Origin: Cylindrodendrum hubeiense
Lineage: Eukaryota > Ascomycota > Sordariomycetes > Hypocreales > Nectriaceae
Reading direction: 5' to 3'
Assembly (NCBI GenBank): GCA_014621425.1
Contig: JAANBB010000310.1
Span: 1-49,101 of the forward strand
DNA: 49,101 bases
Numbering within the stretch: the stretch's first letter is position 1; every line of letters starts with the position of its first letter. The notes beneath the pieces were generated by a model, which had not been told where the DNA came from, did not search any database, and was given only the letters and a program-made list of their open reading frames with translations. Positions 1 to 10,346 of this stretch are shown piece by piece. A program made the translations under genes and the position numbers.

Positions 1-340
1 GGGGAGTCGGGGAGGCATGGCTAGAGGCGAATTGGCGGACGTCGGTGGCGGAGCTCGTGATGTCGTGATGCTGTCGTTAAGAGGTTTGGGAGGTTTTTCG
101 AGACGCACGGAACATGCCGGCGGAGCAATTCCGCAGTTCGGGAGCGCCCCACTCAGATTTTATCATTTTCACGTCCCTCTATCCAGCCTCAACTTCCAGC
201 GGGATACAATTGCAAGACATTTAACCAGCGACCACGGTCACGGTAACCTACTCATCTCAAGCTTGAAAAAATTCAAGGCTTGTTTTCCGACTTTTATCTT
301 GCGCCAAGGGTTCAACGCCAAACCCTGAGAATCTTCCACC
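1..340. promoter_or_regulatory. Upstream region of IMP3, possibly a divergent promoter
   Basis: No gene is supported here. The stretch ends in a short leader directly before the IMP3 ATG at 341, which has a favourable CACC context. On the minus strand an ATG at 18-16 opens a frame running off the left edge (beginning MPPRLP), so a divergent gene could start at the border. Only six codons are visible, so this is a guess. A longer minus-strand ATG at about 115 meets a stop after 12 codons and looks non-coding. Confidence 0.35.
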
Positions 341-954
341 ATGGTCCGAAAACTCAAGCATCACGAGCAGAAGCTCTTGCGAAAAACCGACTTCATCTCG
401 TACAAGTCGGACAATGACCACCGCGACAAGGCCGTCATCCGACGGTACATGATCCAGAAGCCCGAGGATTACCACAAGTACAACCGTCTATGCGGAGTAT
501 GTTCCCTCGAGCCCTTTCCGTACTCCAGGATCCTCTAGCTAACCCGACTTCCGCGCAGTCACTCCGACAACTTGCGCACCGCCTCTCTCTCCTCCCCGCC
601 GAGAACGCCACCCGCCGAAAGCACGAAGAGCTCCTGCTCAACAAGCTCTACGATATGGGCATCCTCTCGACAACTGCCAAGCTCTCCGCTGTCGAGAATA
701 GCGTCACCGTCAGTGCCTTCGCCAGGAGGAGGCTGCCCGTTCTAATGACCCGATTGCGCATGGCCGAGACCGTTCAGGCTGCGACCAAGATGATTGAGCA
801 GGGGCACGTTCGAGTCGGCACGGAGACTGTCACAGATCCCGCATACCTCGTGACGAGAGGCATGGAGGACTTTGTGACATGGACGGTGGGAAGCAAGATC
901 AAGCGCAACATCATGAAGTACCGAGACCAGTTGGACGACTTCGAGCTGCTGTGA
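341..954 (+). CDS. IMP3: U3 snoRNP protein IMP3 (small-subunit processome)
   Basis: Two exons, 341-496 and 559-954, give 183 residues, the same length as yeast Imp3. The 62-bp intron starts GTATGT, has a GCTAAC branch-like site at 538-543 and ends GCAG; the junction is in phase 0 (ending NRLCG, resuming SLRQLAHR). The N-terminus [15 protein letters not shown] is characteristic of the family. An S4 RNA-binding domain lies at about residues 110-155 ([15 protein letters not shown] ... [10 protein letters not shown]). By family knowledge Imp3 acts in the nucleolus, helping U3 snoRNA pair with pre-rRNA for 18S maturation. The next gene downstream is 1.1 kb away on the same strand, so there is no sign of co-transcription. 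Nothing looks broken. Confidence 0.96.
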
Positions 955-2041
955 GGAGCTTCGGGGCGCGGATGAGAGGTCTATGGGCCTGCGGCAATGG
1001 CTGTCAACAAACACGCATTGGGTTCGAGGAGTTTGCGGCGCAAGACTATTTGGAACGGCTTTCGGACGCATTTTTGCACCTGCAATTACGGATCTGAATT
1101 TACAGAAAAGGTTCATGGGGCTGTTAGGGTCGGTTTGCTGTGGATGGTGGTTGGCGGCTTTTGGTAGGGTCAATCCCAACTTCTGACGGATGCCAGCCAT
1201 CATGGAGACACATCGGCATCTGGTCTGGAATGGCAAAAGGACGAGTGGACTATAGCGATGATGAGATATATTTCTCGCAACGGCCAACTTGAGATTTGCA
1301 GGTAGATGGCCGACAGCATATTAGAGCAGCCCAGCGGGACTGGGTCAACCCAGCGACGCCGAGTTTGATGAAGTTTACAATGACAAACAAGAGCTCGACC
1401 AAGTTCCAAATCAATTCCGACCCAATTCTTTCCCGTCTGTTTTCGACTCTTGATCCATTTTAAATCTACGGATCCTCTTCCGGACACGACGGGTTGGTCG
1501 GTGATTGATGAAAGTTCCCCCGCAAACCGCTGCGGAGAAGGTTAGCCGACTGGAACTCCAACCCATGACCCCTCCGCAACAAACATGCGGAGGCACTTAA
1601 ATGATTCAGCGCCCATACACGGCAAGTTTTTACTGATTCAAGTAGACTGGTTTCGACTTGCTGCATTCATTCCCTTGTAATGTCGCTGATTGGCGAGCGT
1701 GTTGGGTCTGAACTCCGGTATGGTCCATCTGACATATCCCGTCTTGCCTTGGCAGGCAACTCCAGGCCGCGGGATTGTCTTAGATTGTCCTACAAGGTGT
1801 CTAGGCTAGCGTTTTCCGACATTAAAGGTGAACCAAGGTTGTCCAACCCCCACCGGACCCCAGGTCCCTCTCACAGCTCGTAGAGCCGGGTGTAGTCTCC
1901 GGTATATAGAGCGCTCATCCGCTGGCGTATGTCACTTTCCCCATGCCAGTGTATTATATCCAGTATATTGTACATACCTCGCTTTGAGTCTATATCTTCA
2001 CATAACACCACCATATCAAACCGGACCCCAACTACGCAAGC
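955..2041. promoter_or_regulatory. IMP3 3' region and hydrolase promoter
   Basis: No coding sequence is supported across this 1.09-kb gap. A TATATA element at 1903-1908 lies about 135 bp before the hydrolase ATG and is the likely core promoter. Three words at 1393-1403 (GCTCGACCAAG), 1544-1553 (AGCCGACTGG) and 1592-1599 (GGCACTTA) recur in the same order in front of the next gene on this strand (see the methyltransferase promoter). A small palindrome, CCTCCGCAAC...TGCGGAGG, lies at about 1571-1593. Confidence 0.5.
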
Positions 2042-3300
2042 ATGGTCGTTGCCAAGGACAGGCCCGAGTACGTCGACTTGGACCCCAACTTCAAGCCACT
2101 TCCCAAATATGGCCACCTAAGCGAGCTCGACCCAGAGTTCGCCAAACTAAAGGAGGCAACGGATCAGATGGTGGAACAAATATGGGAGCCTTCGCTTTCT
2201 CTCGAGGCTTTCCGGAAGATGTGGCTGAACGACTCGGCGCCGCCAGAAGGGTGTCCCAAGGAGGGCGTTGATGTCTTGACAGAGACGCAGCAGATCCCCA
2301 TGCGCGATGGCGATAAGGTCGAAATCAAGGTGTACAAGGCCAAAGACAAGAAGCCCAACTCTGCGCTGGTAATGCGGTTCCATGGCGGCGGTTGGGTTGT
2401 TGGCGGCCATTGTACCGAGCATTCGGAGAATCTACTAATTGCAGGGAAAACGAATTCGGTAGTTGTCAGCGTGGACTACAGGATGTAAGTATCATAACCA
2501 AGATAATCCGAAATGGGATACGAGACTAACACCGCCAGGGCTCCTGAGTTCCGATTCCCATACTCGGTGAATGACTGCTTCGATGGCCTGAAATGGGTTT
2601 GTTCTCAACATCCAAAATCGAGATTCAAGAAGACTGACCCCTATAGTCGAAAGAAAACGCTTCTTCCCTAGGCGTTGACCCCGAGAAGATCATCCTCGCT
2701 GGAGGGAGTGCTGGAGGTAATCTTGTAAGTCTTCTCGTCGTCCAACGCTGACGGCCCAGCTAAGTAACATCCCAGGCTGCTGTCGTCGCTCTCATGGCCC
2801 GCGATGAGAGCATTTCCGGCGTCGTCGCGCAAGTTCTCTGCTTCCCCGTGACATGCCACCCCAAGTTCGCGCCCACGGACAAATACGAGCTTGGCAGTTT
2901 TCGGCAGAATCACGACGCCAGCATCGTCACCTCTGCGCGCCTGGAGTGGTTCCTGGACCACTATATGCCCGAGCCCACCCCTGACTGGCGATTGTCGTGC
3001 CTGCTGGCGCCGTCACTCAAGGATTTGCCTCCCGCGTGTAAGTGTCCATGAGAATATGGTGCAGCCATTTGTCACGGCGACTACAAGCTAACGAACGTCC
3101 AAGTGGTGATGATTGCTGGGTACGACGCCTTGAGAGATGAAGGCCTTGCTTATGCCGAGAGACTGAAGGACGAAGGTGTGAAGACGGAGTTGCATACGTA
3201 TCAGGGACTGCCACATTGCTTTTACATGTTCCCGGCGCACCCCAAGGCATTGGATTACTTTGATCAGATTATCAAATATGTTGGACGGTTCTCCGGTTAA
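2042..3300 (+). CDS. Alpha/beta hydrolase, hormone-sensitive-lipase-like esterase
   Basis: Five exons: 2042-2484, 2539-2596, 2647-2724, 2776-3037 and 3104-3300. They encode 345 residues and all introns are about 50-66 bp. The oxyanion-hole motif HGGGW is at residues 114-118. The nucleophile elbow GGSAGG places the catalytic Ser at about 188, inside the motif that continues NLAAVVALMARDE. The acid is probably Asp288 (AGYDALRDEG) and the base His318 (GLPHCFYMFP). This order is the alpha/beta-hydrolase fold-3 (HSL/arylacetamide deacetylase) family. I see no signal peptide or membrane span, so a cytosolic carboxylesterase or lactonase-type enzyme is likely; the substrate cannot be read from sequence. 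Its promoter shares sequence words with the downstream methyltransferase, which could mean co-regulation. Confidence 0.92.
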
Positions 3301-3893
3301 TATGACCTGGACAGAGAGTGTTTATATGTACAGAGACCTGCCAAAAGTCTACACCTGTCTAAATTATTATGTGAGATATTCGATCGACTCACCAGACACG
3401 ATAACGTCAAATAACATGTCTCCTCCTTTTCAATTAGGCGAATAATCCGGCTTACCCGACTTTGACACGCTCCGAACTGGCATTCTACTTCTCATGCTTC
3501 TTTTTACTTATTCCCTCACGTCAGCCAAGCTCCAGCTGGTCATATGGATATCTCAAGGTGGCATCTCATATTTACAACCACAAAATTATCGATATTCAGA
3601 ATCAGCTTAAAGGGACGGCTATTAAATATGCTATTGCGTTAGTCAATGGCGTTCATCCCTGCTCGACCAAGCTCCGAGAGTCAGCCGACTGGTCCCACCA
3701 AGACTGACATCAAGCGCGGGGCACTTATATAAACGACCGGCTGCATTCTCCCTCTTTCACACACACCCACACATCTTCGCCTCAGTCCTGCACTTTTGCA
3801 ATTTTCAATTTCCACTTCTGGTTGCATATCTGCCCAGAGTAGACCCCCCGGCAGTCTCGCCCATCAGCAAGCTGCAACTGTTCAACGACAAAG
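3301..3893. promoter_or_regulatory. Hydrolase 3' region and methyltransferase promoter
   Basis: Non-coding. A strong TATATAAA lies at 3726-3733, about 160 bp before the ATG at 3894, followed by a CT/CA-rich leader typical of a fungal transcription start. Just upstream are GCTCGACCAAG (3661-3671), AGCCGACTGG (3683-3692) and GGCACTTA (3720-3727). All three also occur, in the same order but more widely spaced, before the hydrolase gene. Confidence 0.6.
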
Positions 3894-4862
3894 ATGGTCT
3901 CCTTCGACACCCTCAAAGACTTTCTAGGCCACCTAGTCGGCCCATGGCTCTTCATGCGCATCAGCCTACGATTCTGGCCCGGCACAGTCAGTCAGTTGAT
4001 CTCGAAATCTGACTTCCGTACGCTCCTCTCCCCGTCGGCCTTCGGCGAAGTATGGTTCGGCAACTTCTGGGCCGTCGTCGGTCCCCAGGTCAAGATAAAC
4101 GCTGAGAAGCGCGTCGTTCCCCTCCTCGAAGGCCGAGTCCACGACGGTCAGGCTTGCGATGAGGTCGTCGGCGAGCCTATCGATGGCATTGTTCTGGAGA
4201 TTGGTGCCGGCACGGGCATGTGGGCGGATGTGTTTGCCAAGGTCGGCAAAAGTACCAGCGCCACGACGGAAGACGACAACGGAGCCGTGAGACGGCGTAA
4301 GGGCGCCGGACTAAAGCGAGTGTACGGCATCGAGCCTAATATCCAATCAGCAGCAGCTTTGCGAAAGCGCGTCCAGGAAATTGGTCTCGATGATGTGTAT
4401 GAGGTCGTCCCGGTGGGCATCGAAGACCTCAACAATCCGACAGCGTGGGAAGGCCGCATCGAGCCCGGCAGTGTCGACTGCATAGTGACTATCTTGTGCC
4501 TGTGCAGCATCCCAGAGCCAGAGAAGAACATTCGCATTCTATATGACTGCCTNAAAAAGGGTGGTCGATGGTACGCGTACGAACATGTCCAGGTTGAGCG
4601 CGGAGGTGTCTTTATGTGGTTATATCAGTGTGAGTACTCAATCACTATCCCCCCGATATCAAGGCCATCAAGGACTAATTAATTCGAACCAGGGTTTACC
4701 AACTCTGTCTGGTCGAATGTTATGGGCTCGTGTAGGATCTGCAGAGCCACCGGCAAATCGCTGAGAAATGCTGGACCGTGGGATAAAATCGATTTGGCGC
4801 AGCCCCCAGATGAGCCAGCTTATCAGGTGCTTCCTCACGTTTTGGGAACCTTGACAAAGTGA
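3894..4862 (+). CDS. Class I SAM-dependent methyltransferase, METTL7-like
   Basis: Two exons, 3894-4629 and 4693-4862, give 301 residues. The intron is 63 bp (GTGAGT...CCAG) and splits a Trp codon. SAM-binding motif I is LEIGAGTGMW at residues 101-110. A motif IV-like region (GSVDCIVTILCLCSIPEPEK) and a post-motif stretch (LKKGGRWYAYEHV) follow. The C-terminus, restored only by splicing, has the pattern W..GSCRICRATGKSLRNAGPWDKIDL and then an HVLGTLTK end, as in METTL7-type enzymes. The hydrophobic N-terminus (about residues 10-30) could anchor it to ER or lipid-droplet membrane, as known for METTL7 proteins. The ambiguous base at 4553 is the third position of a CTN codon, so it is Leu regardless. 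The substrate is unknown. Confidence 0.88.
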
Positions 4863-5046
4863 GATTTGGCATACCCGCTCAGTCAGCGAGGGCATGTCGT
4901 GGCTATCGCGCAACGCTATCCCAAGCACTGGGACATGAGTTGGCATTAGGTCATCCTGAAAATATAGTGAAATGGTCTTCATTGTCGTTTTATTTAAATC
5001 ATCCAAGGTCCGGGGTATCTCATCCATTAACGCCGCCATTCTCCCA

Positions 5047-8000
5047 TCAAAGTTCATCGTCATCGTCATCGTCTGATAGGAAAATTGAGGCTCTCCTACT
5101 CGATCCCTCAATCTGGACCATCTTCTTATTGTCGAACTCCTTGACATCCACGGCTTCCGTCTTCGTAGGCAATATGGTCTTCGTGTCCTCGGCCTTGACC
5201 CCCTCATTCTTCACCTTTTCTTCCTTGAGATAGGGCTCCTGCTTGAAGCCCTTCTCATCGATCTCATCTTTGGCCTTGATTTCAATCTGATGCTTGGTAT
5301 CTTCTTGCCCATCTTCCTTAATGAGTGTCTCGCTGATCAGCTTAGCCTCTCTTCTCTTATAGAATGTATCCAAGCAATTTCTCCTCGCCTCCTGTGTCCA
5401 GTTCTCCACCACAAGTGCAAACTCCGTTGCGTTCACAAACCCAAATTCCCGCGCCATTTCACAGAACTGGCGGAGTCTGACTTCCTCTGGGGGGTTATAA
5501 CTGTTGTGCAATCTGTCTCCGCCCGGTGCATCTTGACTGTTCGCAAAGAGAGCATTCTGCCCCTCAACATCCCCTTCTGAGTAGGAAGCCATTGCCGCTC
5601 GCCGGGAGAGCTGCTCTTCAACCTTTGAAGACCCAACAACCTCCGAGTTGTCGTGCGTGTACTCAACACCGGCAGAGGTAAGAATGGCTTGAATGGCATC
5701 ACTTTTAGGTACTTGGGTCTTTTTAGAATCCGACGCGCGCTTCTGGTTCTCAACCGTCAACAGCGCTGCCAGCTGACCCATTCCCCCATCCTCGCCATCT
5801 CCCTCCTCTTGCTTCACAATTCCAGCAGTCTCTTCATCTTTGGCTGCCGTTTCCATGTTGACATCCACAAGATTCACGCCGGCTTTGGCTTCGGCAATAT
5901 TAGTTTTGTTAACGATGTCTTGGAGCAAGCCATTGTCGTTATGGTAAGTAAATATGTTGCCGAGCCCAAAAATTTCACCCTTCCTCTCAGTGTCCTGCTG
6001 AACACCTTTAAAATATCGCCGTTCAGACGACGCTGTGTACCCGATATTTGCTTGCTGCTGCTTGTAGATCTGGCGTGCATAGACAATTTCCTCCACGGTT
6101 CCCAATGAAATCAGTCGAAAAACCTCGACATCTCGGGTCTGACCAATTCGATAGGCTCGATCTTGTGCCTGGAGGTCGTATGCGGGGTTCCAATGTGGAT
6201 CGATGATGACGACCTTGTTCGCGGACGTAATATTGAGTCCAACACCACCTGCTTTGGTCGAAATGAGGAAAACGAACTGCGTCGGGTCAGAGTTGAACGT
6301 ATCAACAACTTCCTGACGTTGGTCGTAGCTTAGTGACCCATCTAGGTAACTGACAGAATAGCTCGTATTGGTAAAAAGGTGCTGCAAAATTCGGAGTAGT
6401 CGCACGCTGTGTGAGAAAACTAGCACCTTGTCTCCATTACTGTGCCAAAATTTGAGGAGCTTCCTCAAAACCTTCCATTTACCGCAGAACTCTGGATTGA
6501 CCAGATTTTTGATCAGATCCCGGTTTTCGTAGAGCACCTTCCATGTATCAGGCATACAGGTCCGCAGTATTCTAAGCTCCGAAGCATGCTTGTCTTCAAT
6601 GTCCGTTGTCTGAGGTGTCAGGAGAGTAAGATGGTTCGCCAGTTTCTGCAGTACCATCATGCTAGGGAACACAGCGTTTTGCCATCGATTACCATCAGGA
6701 AGCGTAGCACCACAACACCATCCTCTCTTCTTTCCACCACAGCATGGTTCGGAGATCGATCGAATAACCCCAATTTCGTAGCTTGCAAGAAAGTTCTCGT
6801 ATGCATCACGTTGGAGGTCGGTGAGTGGGCAAAAGACCACCCTGTCGATCTTCTTTGGCAATTGATGCGCTATCAATGTCTTCATCCGTCGTAGAAAGTA
6901 ACGAGGCAGGAGATTCTCGACAAGTTTCTTAGCTGTCTGCCTAGCAAGACTCAACTGAGCACCTGTCGCATCATGGGACTGTCCAACGGTCAACGGTTTC
7001 GTGACAGTTTGCGACCACTCTGCAATAGTTCCGAAATGCCCAGGGTTCGTCCAATCCAGCAGTGTCCAGAGCTCCTCGTACTTGTTTTGAATTGCCGTGC
7101 CCGTGAGGCCAAGTCGGCAAAGGGCGTTGATTTCGTTTAGCGCCTTGGTTGTTTCCGAATATCGGTCTTTAAGACGATGACATTCATCGGCAATCACAGC
7201 ATCCCACTGAACCATGTTAATAGAGCTTCGGCTGTTCTTGTAGGTATCATATGTGGTGATCATGATCTCTAGCCGGCCAGCTCGAGCCGTTCCGAGGACA
7301 TCGTCCTTGTTGGCGCCGTGGAAGAGATCGACGTGCCACCAGCCCCATCGATTCAATTCGTTCTTCCAATTCATGATCAGGGATCCAGGGCAAACAACTA
7401 AGACTCTCGGGTACCATCGGTCATTGTATTGGCGCACCTGTCTCATGCGTTTCGCATCTCGCTCGTCGCCAGTTTTACCGAAAGCCGCTGCCAAAAAGGC
7501 AGCGACTTGCACTGTTTTTCCGAGGCCCATGTCGTCGCCCAGGATGCCGCCTTCCTGGTATACAAATTTTCGATGGAGAAATGCCACACCAGCAACTTGG
7601 TAGTCTCGTAGGTACTGTGCTATTGATGCTGGGATGAGGCCAGCTGATTGACGAAGTTCAATGTCCTTGTACGGTCTGGAAGGTTTCACACCGCTGGCGT
7701 CGTCGAATTTCGGGCGTTCCTCGAGCTCACCCAGTCTCCCAGTTTCCTCGAATTGAATTCCAGAGTAGTCCGGGGGTAGCATGAGAGCGGCGTCATGATG
7801 AAGCTTCCTATTGCCATCGAACTGGCGCCGCCTCTCCTGGAAATACCCCGGTACTCCAGCAAGTTCGGGTTCATCTTCGGGGTCGCCTTTGTCCTCCTTT
7901 CCTGGATTGTTATTCTTCTTTCCTGTAGACTTTCGCTTCCCTCTGCGCTTTTTTGGCTTCACTGGCAGATCGTCGTCATCATCTGTCCACTGGACCTTTT

Positions 8001-8127
8001 CGGAAAAGTCGTCGAGCTTTCTCTTGTGTGCACTTTTATCGGCCAGTAATTCAAGATCCTCACCAGATTCAGACGCCGTGGGTTCATCATCATCAATCTC
8101 AATAACCTCCCTAGCTCCGCGAGCCAT
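5047..8127 (-). CDS. SNF2-family DNA translocase, ERCC6L2/RAD26-like
   Basis: A single uninterrupted exon of 1026 residues. I chose the ATG at 8127 (MARGAREVIEIDDDE) because the 67 upstream in-frame codons lack conserved character. The N-terminus is acidic with a basic, NLS-like run (KPKKRRGKRKS, about 57-67). Lobe 1 carries GDDMGLGKT (197-205), DECH (314-317) and LTGTAIQN (341-348). Lobe 2 carries KVLVFSHS (about 567-574), the ISTKAGGVGLN motif (about 622) and QAQDRAYRIGQ (653-663). A Cys-rich insert, PCCGGKKRGWCCG, lies between the lobes at about 461-473. The C-terminal region includes a segment around CEMAREFGFVNATEFA that resembles the HEBO region of ERCC6L2, then a Glu/Lys-rich tail ending in an Asp run. 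By family it is a nuclear ATP-dependent remodeller/translocase in DNA repair; assignment to ERCC6L2 rather than CSB/Rad26 is inference. It is convergent with the methyltransferase, 184 bp apart. Confidence 0.9.
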   Translation of the reverse strand: MARGAREVIEIDDDEPTASESGEDLELLADKSAHKRKLDDFSEKVQWTDDDDDLPVKPKKRRGKRKSTGKKNNNPGKEDKGDPEDEPELAGVPGYFQERRRQFDGNRKLHHDAALMLPPDYSGIQFEETGRLGELEERPKFDDASGVKPSRPYKDIELRQSAGLIPASIAQYLRDYQVAGVAFLHRKFVYQEGGILGDDMGLGKTVQVAAFLAAAFGKTGDERDAKRMRQVRQYNDRWYPRVLVVCPGSLIMNWKNELNRWGWWHVDLFHGANKDDVLGTARAGRLEIMITTYDTYKNSRSSINMVQWDAVIADECHRLKDRYSETTKALNEINALCRLGLTGTAIQNKYEELWTLLDWTNPGHFGTIAEWSQTVTKPLTVGQSHDATGAQLSLARQTAKKLVENLLPRYFLRRMKTLIAHQLPKKIDRVVFCPLTDLQRDAYENFLASYEIGVIRSISEPCCGGKKRGWCCGATLPDGNRWQNAVFPSMMVLQKLANHLTLLTPQTTDIEDKHASELRILRTCMPDTWKVLYENRDLIKNLVNPEFCGKWKVLRKLLKFWHSNGDKVLVFSHSVRLLRILQHLFTNTSYSVSYLDGSLSYDQRQEVVDTFNSDPTQFVFLISTKAGGVGLNITSANKVVIIDPHWNPAYDLQAQDRAYRIGQTRDVEVFRLISLGTVEEIVYARQIYKQQQANIGYTASSERRYFKGVQQDTERKGEIFGLGNIFTYHNDNGLLQDIVNKTNIAEAKAGVNLVDVNMETAAKDEETAGIVKQEEGDGEDGGMGQLAALLTVENQKRASDSKKTQVPKSDAIQAILTSAGVEYTHDNSEVVGSSKVEEQLSRRAAMASYSEGDVEGQNALFANSQDAPGGDRLHNSYNPPEEVRLRQFCEMAREFGFVNATEFALVVENWTQEARRNCLDTFYKRREAKLISETLIKEDGQEDTKHQIEIKAKDEIDEKGFKQEPYLKEEKVKNEGVKAEDTKTILPTKTEAVDVKEFDNKKMVQIEGSSRRASIFLSDDDDDDEL

Positions 8128-8477
8128 TTTCAGACGGACGTTGTGAAAGTGATGATCGTGGTGGGGTGAATGACAAGATGCTACGCGTGTCGACGCGCTG
8201 CTACCACATGCAGTGAAGCGAAAGCACGTGATGCACCCTCTAGGCTCTCGCCGCTGCCTAAAGATGTGTCTGCCAAAGAACACAGGGGTGACCAATTCAT
8301 CACGAGAATATTCGAAAAGACCAACCATCCATAAACGCCTTTTATTATCAACAACGTGGAGTTACGATTGGCGTTGGAGAACCCCATGGTTATGAGTTAC
8401 AACTTAGATTGCGTGAGTAAGGTAGTACGTTTAGCCCACCCTCTCTCTCTCTTCACCAGCTGTGTCCCACCATTCTC
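8128..8477. promoter_or_regulatory. SNF2 gene promoter and HET gene 3' region
   Basis: A 350-bp gap between the 5' end of the SNF2 gene and the stop of the HET gene, both on the minus strand. It has a CT dinucleotide run near 8440-8455. No clear TATA box, CCAAT box or coding sequence was seen. Confidence 0.4.
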
Positions 8478-10346
8478 CTAAACGAGAATGACATCCTGTG
8501 GCAAGGATAATTCGACTTTCGGAAACCTCCCCAACTCTCCCTCCATCAATCCGTGAAAAAAAGATTCTCCAACAAGCACATATCGATAACCGCCAACAGG
8601 GCGAAGTACGTAAAATACGCCTCCGCCGTTAATCAACCACACTTCATCTGTCGTCTCCGCTTCTGCTGGAACGAGCCCAACAAGGCCATTCTTTGTTTGA
8701 GCAACCCGCCTCCGATTTATCCGCCCCACGATTCCCCGCCCAGTCCTCCATTGATTCTGGGTTAACAGGACAAGGTCCTCACCGGGGCCTTGATCTGGAT
8801 AAACCCCGTGCCCGGTGGGATTCACTGTTTTGCGGTACACATCTGACATTTTTTCGCCTGTAACAAAGTATTCGCAGCTTGCATCAACAACTGCTATAGA
8901 CAGATCGGTCTTGTTCTTCAGGTCTTGGGAATACATGGGGTCCCAGACCTGGCTTAGAGTAGCCACATGTATACCTTCCAACTGAAGAGCAGCATCCTCC
9001 AAAAGGAGGGATTTTGGTGGCAACGACGACGGGAACAGGTCTTTGCTGGCACATAAAATCGGATGCCCAGTTCTTATATCGCGAGACAAGACCTTGCGAG
9101 GCAAGGTTCTCCAGTCAGGCACCCAGGACGGGAGATCAGGTGCAGTGCCAAACCTGCAAAGTTCTAGAATGCCAAATGGCCATTCGGGACTCTTCATGCA
9201 AGAAACTGCGACGCTTATGAAGGTTTCTCTGACTGAGTTCATATAGTTCACGGGGATGCTCTGGGCAAGCTCATGTTCTTCAAGAGCCATGCAAAGCGGA
9301 GCGAACACCTTGTCCAGGGGGTTCGTCGCTTTGAGATCCCGAAATTTTAGAAGCATAGAGAGAAGGGTAAATCTCTTAACTCCGTCAAAGGTATCGGATT
9401 CTAATACGGCCCGCGCGTAGCTCAGTTTGTTGTGTTGGATGACTTTCTCGACCTCCCAGATCGTAGCATCAATGAAGAAAACATCTCTGGTCGGTGCCTT
9501 CTCATATCCAGCTCTCATCGCTCGAAGACCTTGCGAATAAGCATGCAATGATGGCGTAAATTTGCTCTTGTCCATCCACCAGTTACCACACAAGAAAATT
9601 CCAAGACGGGGCGAAGAGTATTCCTGAACTGTCCAAACGCGTTTCCAGTATTCATTAGCGACAATTACTGCAGCATATTTCATCTCCTAGTATCGTCCTT
9701 TGATGTGAATTTTAAATGAAATCGGTTTGGCCTGGGAGTTTCCGCCTCCGGGCTGGCCGTGAACCCAGTCAGCCAACTCCTCTAGATATTTGAGGCCGCC
9801 AGCTCCAGTCTCTCCCAGCCAAGTAATGACCATTGTGGATTTCTCGTAAATTTGCTTCATCATAGACACCTGAGCATTGCGCTCCTCGAGATCATCTTGG
9901 TTGATGCATATCGCATCAATCCATAGTGGCAGTGTCTCCTCACCGCGAAGCAACTGCCGAACACGATGCAGGCTGGACACCAAATTTTTTGTTGCTGAAA
10001 ATTTGTGTCGGTCTACATAGATGGTGCTCGTTTCTGTCGGATCGCCCCAGACGTATGACATTGCGGCATAATCGCCGTCGGCATCCTCGATCTTGCGGAC
10101 TTCGGTAGTGAGACGGAGGTCGGAGGACTCGTCCCCAGCGTAAAGAATCACCATCCGAATCTCATCCGAGATCAGGCGGGTGTACGGAAGAGGTCCTGGT
10201 AAGATTGGCCCTCTGTCTGCCCATGCAAGTTCGTTCGGGAGGTCATCACGGCAAACTAGGTCGTCGAATGGACGTCGGGAAACCCCAGTGGTGCCGACAT
10301 CATTTGGAGCCTTGGCTGAGCCATGGATACCAGCAGGTGTTGACAT
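8478..10346 (-). pseudogene. HET-domain (heterokaryon incompatibility) gene, interrupted by in-frame TAG
   Basis: From the ATG at 10346, 219 codons lead to a TAG at 9689-9687. The same frame continues one codon later for a further 401 codons to a stop at 8478, so the full product would be about 621-622 residues. HET hallmarks occur on both sides. Upstream are YAAMSYVWGD, LWIDAICINQDDLEERNAQV and VITWLGE; downstream is YWKRVWTVQEY, the usual end of the HET domain. The domain is therefore split by the stop. One alternative is a 78-bp intron (9764-9687) ending exactly in CTAG, but its donor would be GTTCAC, which is poor. HET proteins trigger programmed cell death after allorecognition. The C-terminal half (SW-rich with WVPDWR) is typical of the long HET family. 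Either an inactive allele or a gene with an unusual intron fits; I lean to pseudogene. Confidence 0.75.

Noticed and set aside
4553..4553. Ambiguous base as a possible break in the methyltransferase
   Set aside because: It is the third base of CTN, which is Leu for any base; the reading frame is unaffected.
4681..4700. A tRNA B-box-like GGTTCGAATT on the minus strand
   Set aside because: No matching A box or acceptor stem; it lies at the methyltransferase intron acceptor.
5047..5080. C-terminal DDEL of the SNF2 protein as an ER-retention signal
   Set aside because: The protein has a nuclear helicase architecture and no signal peptide; the tail is simply the end of an acidic Asp run.
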